A stretch of 64,000 nucleotides of DNA from Geminicoccaceae bacterium (GCA_020638465.1 JACKIM010000002.1:1240001-1304000), one strand, 5' to 3'; shown: positions 17,966 to 26,897, numbered from the stretch's first letter. Notes: generated by a model not told the origin, from the letters alone. Translations and numbers: made by a program.

Positions 17966-18676
17966 ATGAGAAGCATGAGCAAGGGCACATCGATCGAACC
18001 CGGTCGCGCGGCCGAGGTCGAGAATTTCGTCGCGGAGATGCGCAGGCTGCAGCCGGTACCGCAGGGTGGCCGTCGCGCCCGTCTGATTTTCGCTCTCGAT
18101 GCGACCGCATCGCGCAGGCCCGCATGGGACCGGGCGAGCCGGGTCCAGGGCGAGATGTTCCTCGAAGCCGACAGGCATGGCGGCCTGGACGTGCAGCTCG
18201 CCTTCTACCGCGGTTTCGACGAGTGCAAGGCCAGCCGTTGGGTTTCCAGTGGCAAGGCGCTGGTCGACCTGATGGCACGGGTCGACTGCCGTGCGGGCAC
18301 GACCCAGATCGGCCGCATCCTGCGCCATGCCGCCAATGAGGCCGGCAAGAAGCCCGTGCAGGCGCTGGTCTTCATCGGCGATTGCGTCGAGGAGCCGGTC
18401 GACAGCCTCGGCAACCTTGCCGGGGAGCTGGGAATGCGCGGGGTCAGGGCATTCATGTTCCAGGAAGGCGGGGACGCCGCAGCGGGTTTCGCCTTCGGCG
18501 AGATCGCGCGGCTCACAGGCGGAGCCCATTGCCGCTTCGATGCGGGCTCGCCCGGCGAGTTGCGGGCCCTGCTCGGCGCGGTGGCGGCCTATGCCTCGGG
18601 CGGACTGAGAGAACTGCGCCGGCTGTCGGCGGGTGGCGTCGGCGCGGCGAGGATGCTGGAACAGAGGATGGGCTGA
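17966..18676 (+). CDS. VWA-domain protein
   Basis: 236-aa protein with a von Willebrand A-like fold. The metal-site motif appears as DATAS (D-x-T-x-S) after LIFAL, and later strands read ALVFIGDCVEE and RAFMFQEG. Such proteins often assemble with or report on partner complexes; no enzyme activity is expected. Two in-frame ATGs (17966, 17975) are possible starts. It is 3 bases from the J-domain gene, so the pair is likely an operon. Confidence 0.75.
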   Translation: MRSMSKGTSIEPGRAAEVENFVAEMRRLQPVPQGGRRARLIFALDATASRRPAWDRASRVQGEMFLEADRHGGLDVQLAFYRGFDECKASRWVSSGKALVDLMARVDCRAGTTQIGRILRHAANEAGKKPVQALVFIGDCVEEPVDSLGNLAGELGMRGVRAFMFQEGGDAAAGFAFGEIARLTGGAHCRFDAGSPGELRALLGAVAAYASGGLRELRRLSAGGVGAARMLEQRMG

Positions 18677-18679
18677 GCG

Positions 18680-19423
18680 ATGGTCCTCTATTTCCTGCTC
18701 GGCATCGCGGCTCTCGCCGCCCTCGGCTGGGCCGCCCGCAATTTCACCTCCATGAGGCCGCAGGACATCGCCCATGCGCTGCGCACCTTCTTCGCCGTCC
18801 TGAGCGGGCTTGCCGGCATGGGACTGATGGTCGCTGGCCGTTTCGGCATCGCTCTCATGCTGCTGCTGGCCACGGCCATCACCGTCCGCAAGCTGAGGAG
18901 CGGCAGGCGCGGGGCCGATCCTTGGGCCCGGAACGCCGGCAGCACCACCGGAACCAGCGAGATAGAGACCCGGTTCCTGCGCATGCGCCTGGACCGGGCC
19001 ACGGGTGAAATCGACGGCGAGATCATCGACGGCGCATTTGCGGGCCGCAAGCTGGCTTCCCTGTCCCTGGGAGAACTTCTCCAGTTGTTGCATCGGGTGA
19101 GGCTTGATGACGCGCTCAGCGTCTCCCTCGTCGAGGCATTCCTCGATCGTCATCATCCCGACTGGCGGGAGTTTAACGACTCCACGCAGGGTGACGATGA
19201 CGGCAGGTCCCGCAGTGGCGACGTTCACGACGTGATGACCGATGCCATGGCACTCGACATCCTCGGCCTCCGGGATGGCGCCACCGCCGAGGAGATCCGG
19301 CAGGCGCACCGCCGCCTGATGGCGCGCTTCCACCCCGATCATGGCGGCAGCACCTATCTCGCCAGCCAGATCAACCGCGCAAGGGAGCTGCTGCTGTCAC
19401 ATCTGGACACCCCGTCCGACTGA
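18680..19423 (+). CDS. Membrane-anchored J-domain (DnaJ-like) protein
   Basis: 247-aa protein with two N-terminal hydrophobic segments (about residues 3-18 and 38-62) and a C-terminal J domain carrying HPD at 218-220, then GGS. This Tim14/DjlA-like layout places a DnaK-stimulating domain in the cytoplasm at the membrane. The middle segment (SLGELLQLLHRV...DDALSVSLVEAFLDRHHPDW) is a separate helical module. It follows the VWA gene by 3 bases; the two products may form a chaperone-linked assembly (inference). Confidence 0.85.
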   Translation: MVLYFLLGIAALAALGWAARNFTSMRPQDIAHALRTFFAVLSGLAGMGLMVAGRFGIALMLLLATAITVRKLRSGRRGADPWARNAGSTTGTSEIETRFLRMRLDRATGEIDGEIIDGAFAGRKLASLSLGELLQLLHRVRLDDALSVSLVEAFLDRHHPDWREFNDSTQGDDDGRSRSGDVHDVMTDAMALDILGLRDGATAEEIRQAHRRLMARFHPDHGGSTYLASQINRARELLLSHLDTPSD

Positions 19424-19717
19424 TCGCCGCCGGCGCCGGGGGGCGGTATTTTGTCGTCGAGAACCATCGGTATCCTGTGACGTTAACACTATCTTACCGA
19501 CTTGGCGCTAGGGTGGCGGGCGAACACAGCACTTCCACCGTGGCGTCCGTGTCACAAAGGAGTATCGCTTTTTGCCGTCGAAGGACCGAAAGTACGGGGC
19601 GTCATGGTTGATATGCGGCTGCCCAATTGGCTAAACCGTGCATGCCCGTAAGAAACTTCACTTCGGCTCGCCGTCATGATGCGGCATGTCTGACCTGACG
19701 CTTTTTGAGGATCTGCG
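19424..19717. other. Intergenic region before galU
   Basis: 294 bases. The start is a GC hairpin (GCCGCCGGCGCCGGGGGGCGG) followed by TATTTT, a possible weak terminator for the J-domain gene. The rest holds only very short frames. I see no clear promoter hexamers, though galU presumably starts within it. Confidence 0.4.
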
Positions 19718-20587
19718 ATGTCATCGATCAAGAAAGTTGTCTTTCCGGTTGCCGGGCTGGGCACCCGCATGTTGCCCGCCACCAAGGTCATGCCGAAGGA
19801 AATGCTGCCCGTGGTGGACAAGCCCATCATCCAGTATGCGCTGGAAGAGGCTGCCGAAGCGGGTTGCGAACAGTTCATCTTCGTCACCGGCCGTGGCAAG
19901 ACCATCATGGAGGACCACTTCGATCGCGCCTTCGAGCTGTTCGAGACCCTGCAGAAAAAGCGCAAGGAGAAGGAACTCCGGCAACTGGTCGATGACGTGC
20001 CCGGGGCCGGCGAAGTGATCTACACCCGCCAGCAGGAGCCCAGAGGGCTCGGCCATGCCGTCTGGTGCGCCCGCCACGTCGTCGGCAACGAGCCTTTCGG
20101 GGTGATGCTGGTCGATGACCTCATTCACAGCCGGACACCGTGCATGAAGCAGCTGGCTGATGCTCATGGCCGGACTGGCGGAAATGTCATCGCGGTGATG
20201 GAAGTCCCCGAAGAGCAGACATCCCGCTACGGCGTGGTCGATCCGGGCGCGCGCGACGGGCAACTGGTCGAAGTTCGCGGCCTGGTCGAAAAACCCGATC
20301 CGGCGGAAGCACCCTCACGTTTCGCGGTGATCGGTCGATATATTCTCCTTCCCGAGATTTTCGACTATCTGTCCGCACACCAGATCGGTGCCGGTGGCGA
20401 GATCCAGCTCACCGACGCCATGGAACGCATGATCGGCAGCCGCCCGTTCCACGGCCTTTCCTTTGAGGGCCGGCGGTTCGATTGCGGCGACAAGCTCGGT
20501 TATCTTGAGGCCATCGTCGCCCTGGCCCTCGAACGACCGGAGCTCGGCGATCAGCTGCGCTCCATTCTTGCCACCTATCACCGCTAG
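19718..20587 (+). CDS. galU: UTP--glucose-1-phosphate uridylyltransferase
   Basis: Makes UDP-glucose from UTP and glucose 1-phosphate. 289 aa, family length. The nucleotide-binding start VFPVAGLGTRMLPATK is at residues 8-23, the PKEMLPVVDKPIIQ block follows, and VEKP occurs in the second half. Start ATG 19718 has GAGG about 7 bases upstream. It is followed after 21 bases by ugd on the same strand, so UDP-glucose is made and then oxidised by neighbouring products. Confidence 0.97.
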   Translation: MSSIKKVVFPVAGLGTRMLPATKVMPKEMLPVVDKPIIQYALEEAAEAGCEQFIFVTGRGKTIMEDHFDRAFELFETLQKKRKEKELRQLVDDVPGAGEVIYTRQQEPRGLGHAVWCARHVVGNEPFGVMLVDDLIHSRTPCMKQLADAHGRTGGNVIAVMEVPEEQTSRYGVVDPGARDGQLVEVRGLVEKPDPAEAPSRFAVIGRYILLPEIFDYLSAHQIGAGGEIQLTDAMERMIGSRPFHGLSFEGRRFDCGDKLGYLEAIVALALERPELGDQLRSILATYHR

Positions 20588-20608
20588 TTTTTTCAAGGAT
20601 TTCTTGTC

Positions 20609-21991
20609 ATGCGCATTGCAATGATCGGCACTGGCTACGTAGGACTCGTTTCGGGGGCCTGCTTTGCCGAATTCGGCCTCGACGTGACCTGTGTCGACAA
20701 GGACCAGCGCAAGATCGACATGCTGCTCGAAGGCCGGATTCCGATCTATGAGCCGGGCCTTGACGTGCTGGTCGAGCGTCACAAGCGCGAGGGTCGGTTG
20801 CAGTTCACCACCGACCTGCGCGAAGCCGTGCAGAACGCGGATGCCGTGTTCATTGCCGTAGGCACCCCCACCCGTCGCGGCGACGGCCATGCCGATCTGA
20901 CCTATGTCTTTGCAGCCGCCGAAGAGATTGCCGAATCGCTGGTGGAGCCGATTGTCGTGGTCACCAAGTCGACGGTCCCCGTGGGCACCGGCCGCAAGCT
21001 GGAGGCTATCTTCAGGGCCAAGCGTTCGGATCTCGAGATCCACGTCGCCTCCAACCCCGAGTTCCTGCGCGAAGGTTCGGCCATCGAGGATTTCCTGCGC
21101 CCCGACCGCGTCGTCTGTGGCGTCGAATCGGAAAAGGCCCGCGATGTCCTGAGCCAGTGCTACCGGCCGCTCAACCTCAATGAGACGCCGATCCTGTTCA
21201 CCGCACTGGAAACGGCCGAACTGATCAAGTACGCCACCAACAGTTTTCTCGCCACCAAGATCACCTTCATCAACGAGATGGCCGATCTGTGCGAACGGGT
21301 CGGCGCCGACGTGCAGATGGTGGCCAAGGGCATGGGGCTCGACGGCCGCATCGGCCGGAAATTCCTGCATGCGGGCCCCGGATATGGCGGCTCCTGCTTC
21401 CCGAAGGATACCCTTGCCCTGCTGCGGACCGGCGAACAGCACAATTCGCCCCTGCGCATCGTCGAGACGGTGGTCAGCGTCAATGACGGGCGCAAGCGGC
21501 AGATGGTGCGCAAGGTCATCAATGCCTGTGGCGGCAATGTCGGCGGCAAGACCATCGGGGTGCTCGGCGTCACCTTCAAGCCCAACACCGATGACATGCG
21601 CGACAGTCCCAGTCTGGTGATCGTCCCCGCTTTGAAGGCCGAAGGTGCGACGGTCAAAGCCTTCGATCCCGAGGGCATGGACGAGGCGCGCAAGATGATG
21701 CCGGAAGTGGACTGGCAGGACGATCCCTATTCGGTGGCCGAAGGTGCCGATGCCGTGGTCATTCTGACGGAGTGGAACATCTTCCGTGGTATCGACCTTG
21801 ACCGGTTGCGGGAAATCATGCGCACTCCCGTCATTATCGACCTGCGTAACATCTTCGATCCGGCCGTGGTCGCCCGCGCCGGTTTCGCCTATACGAGCAT
21901 CGGCCGACCCTGCATGGGAAACGGTCTCGAAAGCCGGACGGCCGAGAAGGTCGAAGCCAGCCCGAAGGCGGGAGCGCTGGCCACGAACTGA
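20609..21991 (+). CDS. ugd: UDP-glucose 6-dehydrogenase
   Basis: Oxidises UDP-glucose twice with NAD to UDP-glucuronate, a precursor of acidic polysaccharide. 460 aa. The Rossmann motif GTGYVGLVSG is at residues 7-16, and the catalytic cysteine is Cys263 in GYGGSCFPKD. AAGGA lies 8 bases before ATG 20609. It forms a two-gene unit with galU. Downstream lies a highly structured non-coding stretch and then a hexose phosphomutase gene that completes the sugar-nucleotide set. Confidence 0.97.
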   Translation: MRIAMIGTGYVGLVSGACFAEFGLDVTCVDKDQRKIDMLLEGRIPIYEPGLDVLVERHKREGRLQFTTDLREAVQNADAVFIAVGTPTRRGDGHADLTYVFAAAEEIAESLVEPIVVVTKSTVPVGTGRKLEAIFRAKRSDLEIHVASNPEFLREGSAIEDFLRPDRVVCGVESEKARDVLSQCYRPLNLNETPILFTALETAELIKYATNSFLATKITFINEMADLCERVGADVQMVAKGMGLDGRIGRKFLHAGPGYGGSCFPKDTLALLRTGEQHNSPLRIVETVVSVNDGRKRQMVRKVINACGGNVGGKTIGVLGVTFKPNTDDMRDSPSLVIVPALKAEGATVKAFDPEGMDEARKMMPEVDWQDDPYSVAEGADAVVILTEWNIFRGIDLDRLREIMRTPVIIDLRNIFDPAVVARAGFAYTSIGRPCMGNGLESRTAEKVEASPKAGALATN

Positions 21992-21999
21992 AGCCATAG

Positions 22000-22048
22000 T
22001 GCATCGACCCAGACGGATCATACTGATCTGACTGGATAAATCGATGCA
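22000..22048 (+). other. Nested inverted repeat (long stem-loop) after ugd
   Basis: Outer arms TGCATCGA (22000-22007) and TCGATGCA (22041-22048) enclose CCAG/CTGG and GATCA/TGATC with a 3-base loop. In RNA this gives three stacked stems separated by small internal loops. It is followed by AAAAAC on the plus strand, so it is not a plus-strand terminator. It is the first of three hairpins in this gap. Confidence 0.6.
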
Positions 22049-22095
22049 AAAACAAGGAACTAGTGCTCGGATGAATGAACGAAGTGAATGCGTCT

Positions 22096-22112
22096 GAGCA
22101 ATAGGATTGCTC
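22096..22112 (+). other. Short perfect hairpin, GAGCAAT/ATTGCTC
   Basis: Perfect 7-base arms around AGG, midway between ugd and the phosphomutase gene. It lies between the nested stem-loop and the terminator-like hairpin. Confidence 0.5.
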
Positions 22113-22159
22113 GAAAGCCCGATTGTGCGGTAGAGCATCCCGATTTGGGAAAAATGGAA

Positions 22160-22188
22160 CGAGGGCGGCCTTCGCCCTCGTTTGTCTT
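22160..22188 (+). terminator. Terminator-like hairpin between ugd and the phosphomutase gene
   Basis: CGAGGGCG (22160-22167), loop GCCTT, and CGCCCTCG (22173-22180), then TTTGTCTTG. It should end transcripts from the galU-ugd unit or from a short RNA in this gap. The phosphomutase start is only 40 bases further on, so it could also act as a leader attenuator. Confidence 0.65.
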
Positions 22189-22227
22189 GTCTACGTCTAG
22201 GGAATTGTCCGTCCAGGGAGTTGATCG

Positions 22228-23613
22228 ATGGCCGATGGTCATGAGTTCCATTCATCCGTGCTCCGCGAATACGACATTCGCGGAATTGTCGGTACGACGC
22301 TGCATGCTGCGGACGCGCGTGCCATCGGCGCATCGTTCGGCACCATCGCGAAAGGCGAAGGGCGCAGCCGGATCGCCGTCGGCCGGGATGGCCGACTGAG
22401 CTCTCCCGAGCTGTCGGCGGCCCTGGTCGAGGGCCTGTCGTCGACCGGCATGACGGTGCTCGACATCGGCCAGAGCCCCACGCCCATGCTCTACTTCGCC
22501 GTGCACGAGCTGGAAGCCGATGGCGGCATCCAGGTGACCGGCTCGCACAACCCGCCCGACTACAACGGCTTCAAGATGATGATGGGCAAGGCCTCGTTCT
22601 TCGGCGAGCGCATTGTCGAACTGGGCCGTATCTCCGCTTCGGGCGCATGGGCGAACGGTACCGGCAGCGTCGAGCATGTCGACGTGTTCGACCGCTACGT
22701 CGCGCGGCTGATGCAGGACTATCACGGGAAGCGTGATGTGAATTGCGTCTGGGATGCGGGCAACGGCGTTGCCGGGCCGGCCATGGAAGCGCTGGCGAAC
22801 CGTCTTCCCGGCCGTCATGAGTGCCTCTATGCCGAGGTCGACGGAACCTTCCCCAACCACCATCCTGATCCTACCGAGGAACATAACCTCGTCGATCTGA
22901 TCGCCAGGGTGAAGGAAGGCGGCTACGAGATGGGTATCGGCTTCGACGGCGATGCTGACCGCATCGGCGTGGTTGATGGCAAGGGGCGGATCATCTGGGG
23001 CGACCAGATCCTGCAGATCCTCGCCGGCGACGTCCTCGAACGCCATCCCGGTGCCACCATCATCGCCGACGTCAAGGCCAGCCAGATCCTCTTCGACGAG
23101 ATCGCGCGGATGGGTGGCAAGCCGCTCATGTACAAGACCGGCCACTCGCTGATCAAATCGAAGATGGTCGAAACCGGTGCGCCGCTTTCGGGCGAGATGT
23201 CGGGCCATATCTTCTACAAGGACAGGTTCTACGGTCACGACGATGCGCTTTATGTCGCTGTACGCCTGATCGATATCCTCGCCCGTGGAAAGACCACACT
23301 GGCCGAACTCCGCGACCGGATGCCGGAAACCTTCAATACGCCGGAAATCCGCTTCGACTGTGCGGAAGAGCGCAAGTTCGAGGCCATCAGGGCCATCAAG
23401 GCCCATCTGGCGAAACTCGGAGCGACCGTCGATGAAACCGACGGTGTCCGCGTCAACAGCGGCGACGGCTGGTGGCTCCTGCGCGCGTCCAACACCCAGG
23501 CGGTGCTGGTCGCCCGGGCTGAAGCCAAGAGCGAGGCGGGGTTGAACGAGCGCAAGGACGAGATCAGGGCCGCACTCGCTGCCGCCGGACTCCCGGCACC
23601 CGCGGGCTTCTGA
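22228..23613 (+). CDS. Phosphomannomutase/phosphoglucomutase
   Basis: Alpha-D-phosphohexomutase of 461 aa (AlgC/ManB/Pgm type) interconverting hexose 6- and 1-phosphates. EYDIRG is at residues 14-19. The phosphoserine loop TGSHNP is at 104-109 (Ser106). The magnesium motif DGDADR follows near 238-243, and the sugar-binding SGEMSGH block lies near residue 320. AGGGAG lies 8 bases before ATG 22228. It supplies glucose 1-phosphate for GalU. Sequence does not settle glucose against mannose preference; bifunctional enzymes are common. Confidence 0.93.
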   Translation: MADGHEFHSSVLREYDIRGIVGTTLHAADARAIGASFGTIAKGEGRSRIAVGRDGRLSSPELSAALVEGLSSTGMTVLDIGQSPTPMLYFAVHELEADGGIQVTGSHNPPDYNGFKMMMGKASFFGERIVELGRISASGAWANGTGSVEHVDVFDRYVARLMQDYHGKRDVNCVWDAGNGVAGPAMEALANRLPGRHECLYAEVDGTFPNHHPDPTEEHNLVDLIARVKEGGYEMGIGFDGDADRIGVVDGKGRIIWGDQILQILAGDVLERHPGATIIADVKASQILFDEIARMGGKPLMYKTGHSLIKSKMVETGAPLSGEMSGHIFYKDRFYGHDDALYVAVRLIDILARGKTTLAELRDRMPETFNTPEIRFDCAEERKFEAIRAIKAHLAKLGATVDETDGVRVNSGDGWWLLRASNTQAVLVARAEAKSEAGLNERKDEIRAALAAAGLPAPAGF

Positions 23614-23721
23614 CCTGCCTGGCCAGGTTCTCCGTCGAGGCAAGGCCGCTTCCCTGGCTGAACCCGGCCCCGTCCAACAGTTCCCGAGTGACGACCGCCC
23701 ATCCGGGCAACTGCCCGGGGA

Positions 23722-23767
23722 TTGACAGGATGCAATTTTCGGTCCTATGGTCTGACCAATTCATTGG
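23722..23767 (+). promoter_or_regulatory. Promoter with overlapping FadR-type operator
   Basis: TTGACA (23722-23727), 18 bases, then TATGGT (23746-23751). The -10 overlaps TGGTCTGACCA (23748-23758), which matches the TGGTnnnACCA operator core of FadR-subfamily regulators. A second palindrome CCAAT-TC-ATTGG (23756-23767) abuts it. It lies directly before the GntR gene, so autorepression is likely. Confidence 0.65.
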
Positions 23768-23779
23768 GGAAGGCAGACC

Positions 23780-24472
23780 ATTCGACTGGAACCCGTTCGT
23801 GCGCTGACATCGACGACCGCCGTTGTCGAAGCGATCCGCGCCTTCATCATCAAGGAAGGGCTGAAACCGCCCCAACGGCTGCCGCCGGAACGTGAGCTGA
23901 TGTTGCAGCTCGAGGTCGGCCGGTCCACGGTGCGCGAGGCCCTGCGGCAGCTCGAAGGAATGGGTGTGGTCGAGCGCCGCATCGGTTCGGGCACCTACCT
24001 CACCCGTTCCATCGAGGAAAACACCGTCCACCTGCAAGTCAGCCTGTCGCTGCGCCAGACCGAACTGCTCAACGGCCTCGAGATCCGTCGCGGACTGGAA
24101 AGCGAGGCCGTGACACTCGCCGCCCTGCGGGCCGGCGAAGGCCAGCTCTCGATCATCGAGAGGCACCTACTGGCGATGGAGGAGCACCATGCCCGCACCG
24201 GCGCCGGGTCGGCACGGATCGACGTGCAGTTCCACCAGGCCATCTACGAGGCGACCGGCAATCCGCTGTTCGTCCAGCTGATCGGCTCGCTGAACGACAT
24301 CTTCGCGACCTTCTTCACCAACCCGCTCAAGCAGCCGGGCTTCGCCGAACGCTCGTTTCCATTCCATCGCAAGCTTTTCGAAGCGATCCGTGATCGCAAT
24401 CCGGAGGCTGCCCGGCAGCACATCAACGACATCCTCGACGTCGTCGAGGAGGATCTGAAGGCGGCTTCATGA
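23780..24472 (+). CDS. GntR-family regulator, FadR (FCD) subfamily
   Basis: DNA-binding repressor or activator of about 230 aa. The winged helix covers roughly residues 10-75 (LPPERELMLQLEVGRSTVRE, then GSGTYLTR), and a helical FCD ligand domain follows. The first ATG (23900) would remove a third of the winged helix. The frame is open back to a stop at 23753 and contains no ATG, GTG or TTG. I therefore place the start at ATT 23780, six bases after GGGGAAGG; CTG 23786 is the alternative. The stop overlaps the next start (ATGA). It probably controls the operon and itself through the adjacent operator. Confidence 0.85.
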   Translation: MRLEPVRALTSTTAVVEAIRAFIIKEGLKPPQRLPPERELMLQLEVGRSTVREALRQLEGMGVVERRIGSGTYLTRSIEENTVHLQVSLSLRQTELLNGLEIRRGLESEAVTLAALRAGEGQLSIIERHLLAMEEHHARTGAGSARIDVQFHQAIYEATGNPLFVQLIGSLNDIFATFFTNPLKQPGFAERSFPFHRKLFEAIRDRNPEAARQHINDILDVVEEDLKAAS

Positions 24473-25635
24473 CCGACTCGTTCGCCACCATGCTTGTCCA
24501 TGACGATCTCGAATCCGGGCCGGTGGTGCCCCCCATCCACCAGTCCTCGCTGTTCACCTTCGACAACGTCGCGCAGATGGTCGAGACCTTCTCCGGCGGG
24601 AACGAGCGGCCTATCTATACACGCGGCAACAATCCCACCGTGCGGGTCTTCGAAGACAAGATCGCGGCGCTGGAAGGAGGAGAGGCGGCGCGCGGCTTCG
24701 CATCGGGGATGGCTGCGATTGCCGCCACCATTCTTGCCTTCGCACGCAGCGGTGACCGCATCGTCTGCGTGCGCAACGTCTATCCCGATACCTACAGGCT
24801 GATGCGCCGTCTGCTGGTCCGCCTGGGCATCGAAACGGTATTTGTCGACGGTCGCGATCTCGACGCCCTGGAAAAGGCGCTCGAAGGCGCGAGCCTGCTC
24901 TATCTCGAGAGCCCGACCAGCGTCATCTTCGAGACCCATGACATCCGCGCCCAGGCGGACCTTGCCCGCCAGGCCGGAGCAGTCTCGGTCATCGACAACA
25001 GCTGGGCCACCCCGGTATTCCAGCGCCCGCTGGCGCTGGGCGTCGATATCGTCGTCCACTCCGCATCCAAGTACATTTCCGGACACAGCGATACGGTGGC
25101 CGGCGTCGCCATCGGCAGCCGCGAGCGGATTCGGCAGATCAATACGCTGACCTACCCCTTCCTCGGCGGCAAGCTGGCTCCCTTCGAGGCATGGCTCCTG
25201 TTGCGGGGGCTGCGAACGCTCGGTTTGCGCATGCGCCGGCACAATGACAGCGTGACCCGCGTTTCCGACTGGATGCGGAAACGTCCCGAAGTGGCGAAGA
25301 TCAACCTTCCGGAATTGTCAAACGCCAGCGGTGCGCTTTCCGGCCGCGGTGGACTGTTCAGCATCGAACTGGCCGATGGCGTCGACCCCATCCGCTTTTG
25401 CGACACGCTCCGGCTCTTCCGTCTCGGCGTCAGCTGGGGCGGCCACGAGAGCCTCGTCTTTCCCATGGCCGTCGGCCTCAACCAGGCCGGCGAGCATAAC
25501 GCACTCGTCGATTTCGGCGTGCCGCCGCAACTGGTGCGGCTCAACATCGGGCTGGAAGAGCCCGAGGATCTCGTCGCGGACCTCGATATCGCCATCAGGG
25601 CCGCAGCAAGAAACGGCAAAGGGAGCCAAGGATGA
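24469..25635 (+). CDS. PLP-dependent Cys/Met-metabolism family enzyme (cystathionine beta-lyase-like)
   Basis: 388-aa member of the cystathionine gamma-synthase/beta-lyase/methionine gamma-lyase family. The PLP lysine is Lys201 in SASKYISGHSD; YTRGNNPT (50-57) and the ASGMAAI segment complete the cofactor site. The reaction may be beta- or gamma-elimination or replacement on a sulfur amino acid or an analogue. Its place between a GntR regulator and an ABC importer suggests catabolism of an imported compound rather than methionine synthesis. The start overlaps the regulator stop; the stop overlaps the next gene start. Confidence 0.87.
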   Translation: MTDSFATMLVHDDLESGPVVPPIHQSSLFTFDNVAQMVETFSGGNERPIYTRGNNPTVRVFEDKIAALEGGEAARGFASGMAAIAATILAFARSGDRIVCVRNVYPDTYRLMRRLLVRLGIETVFVDGRDLDALEKALEGASLLYLESPTSVIFETHDIRAQADLARQAGAVSVIDNSWATPVFQRPLALGVDIVVHSASKYISGHSDTVAGVAIGSRERIRQINTLTYPFLGGKLAPFEAWLLLRGLRTLGLRMRRHNDSVTRVSDWMRKRPEVAKINLPELSNASGALSGRGGLFSIELADGVDPIRFCDTLRLFRLGVSWGGHESLVFPMAVGLNQAGEHNALVDFGVPPQLVRLNIGLEEPEDLVADLDIAIRAAARNGKGSQG

Positions 25636-26897
25636 GAAAACTGCTGACAACCGTAGCCCTCACCGGAACGCTGTTCATGTCCGGCCAGGTGTGGGCCGAA
25701 ACCACATTGCAACTGGTGGAAGTCATTACCAGCCCGGCGCGTACCGAACACCTCAAGGGCATGATCGCCCAATTCGAGGAGACCAATCCCGACATCAAGG
25801 TCGAGGTCACCTCGCTGCCATGGGGTCAGGCCTTCGAGAAGCTGGCAACCATGGTCCAGGGCGGACAGATCCCCGACGTGGTGGAAATGCCCGACCGGTG
25901 GATGGCGCTCTATGCCAACAATGGCGCACTGGTCGATCTCAGGCCGCTGATGGAACAATGGCCCGAAGCCGCCAACCTGACCCAGGCGGCCCGGGATTTC
26001 GGCAGTGTGATCCCCGGCGAGACCCACATGATCCCCTATGGTTTCTACCTGCGGGCCATGTTCTGGAACAAGAAGCTGTTCGCCGAGGCCGGTCTCGACG
26101 GTCCGCCCGAAACCATGCAGGACTTCATGGACTATTCGGCGAAGATCTCCGAACTGCCGGGCAAGTCCGGCTACTGCCTGCGCGGCGGTCCCGGCGCCAC
26201 CAACGGCTATATCATGTGGATGCTCAACTATCTGGGCAAGAACGAGTTCTTCACCGAGGATGGAAAGTCGACACTCGACGATCCGAAGGCGGTGCAGGGC
26301 CTTCAGTTCATCCAGGACATGTACCAGAACGGTTTTGTCCCGCGCGACAGCGTCAATTGGGGATTCAACGAGATCGTTGCCGGTTTTTATTCCGGCACCT
26401 GCGCCATGCTCGACCAGGATCCCGATGCGCTCATCGCGGTCGCCGAGCGCATGAACACCGACGACTTTGCGGTGGCACCGATGCCACTGGGGCCGGACGG
26501 CAAGTCGTTTCCGACCATCGGCTATGCGGGCTGGTCGATCTTTTCCGCCACGCAGCACGAGGACGAGGCCTGGAAGCTGGTGCAGCACCTCTCCAGTCCT
26601 GACATGAACATCGAATGGTCCAAGTTCGTCGGCGTGATCCCGATCTATCAGGGTGCCGAACAGGATCCCTATTTCCGTACGCCGCAGTTCGAAGGCTGGT
26701 TCACCGAGATCAACGATCCGCGCTGGGAACCGGTATCCATGCCGACCTATCTGGAAGAGTTCGCCTATTTTGCCGATGTCACCTCGATCCAGACCGGGCA
26801 GGAACTGCTGCTCGGCCAGCGCACGCCCGAGGATGTCGCGACTGAATGGGCCGGGGACTTCACCGAGGCCTATGCCAAGTGGAAAGCCAAGCAGTAA
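25632..26897 (+). CDS. ABC transporter extracellular binding protein (sugar type, family 1)
   Basis: Periplasmic receptor of 421 aa with a signal peptide at residues 1-22 (VWA/ET). The mature start resembles MalE/UgpB-type receptors (VEVTSLPWGQAFEKLATMVQGGQIPDVVEM split over residues 55-90). The start ATG 25632 overlaps the PLP-enzyme stop as ATGA and is preceded by GGGAGCCAAGG. It is followed by two permease genes, each overlapping the previous one. The ligand is unknown; family members bind sugars, glycerol phosphates or opine-like solutes. Confidence 0.9.
   Translation: MRKLLTTVALTGTLFMSGQVWAETTLQLVEVITSPARTEHLKGMIAQFEETNPDIKVEVTSLPWGQAFEKLATMVQGGQIPDVVEMPDRWMALYANNGALVDLRPLMEQWPEAANLTQAARDFGSVIPGETHMIPYGFYLRAMFWNKKLFAEAGLDGPPETMQDFMDYSAKISELPGKSGYCLRGGPGATNGYIMWMLNYLGKNEFFTEDGKSTLDDPKAVQGLQFIQDMYQNGFVPRDSVNWGFNEIVAGFYSGTCAMLDQDPDALIAVAERMNTDDFAVAPMPLGPDGKSFPTIGYAGWSIFSATQHEDEAWKLVQHLSSPDMNIEWSKFVGVIPIYQGAEQDPYFRTPQFEGWFTEINDPRWEPVSMPTYLEEFAYFADVTSIQTGQELLLGQRTPEDVATEWAGDFTEAYAKWKAKQ

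Noticed and set aside
17093..19342. 749-codon minus-strand frame across the SDR, VWA and J-domain genes
   Set aside because: It spans three real genes and their gaps and has no domain features.
20315..22333. 672-codon minus-strand frame opposite ugd
   Set aside because: Antisense to ugd and the structured gap; Asp/His/Gln-rich shadow.
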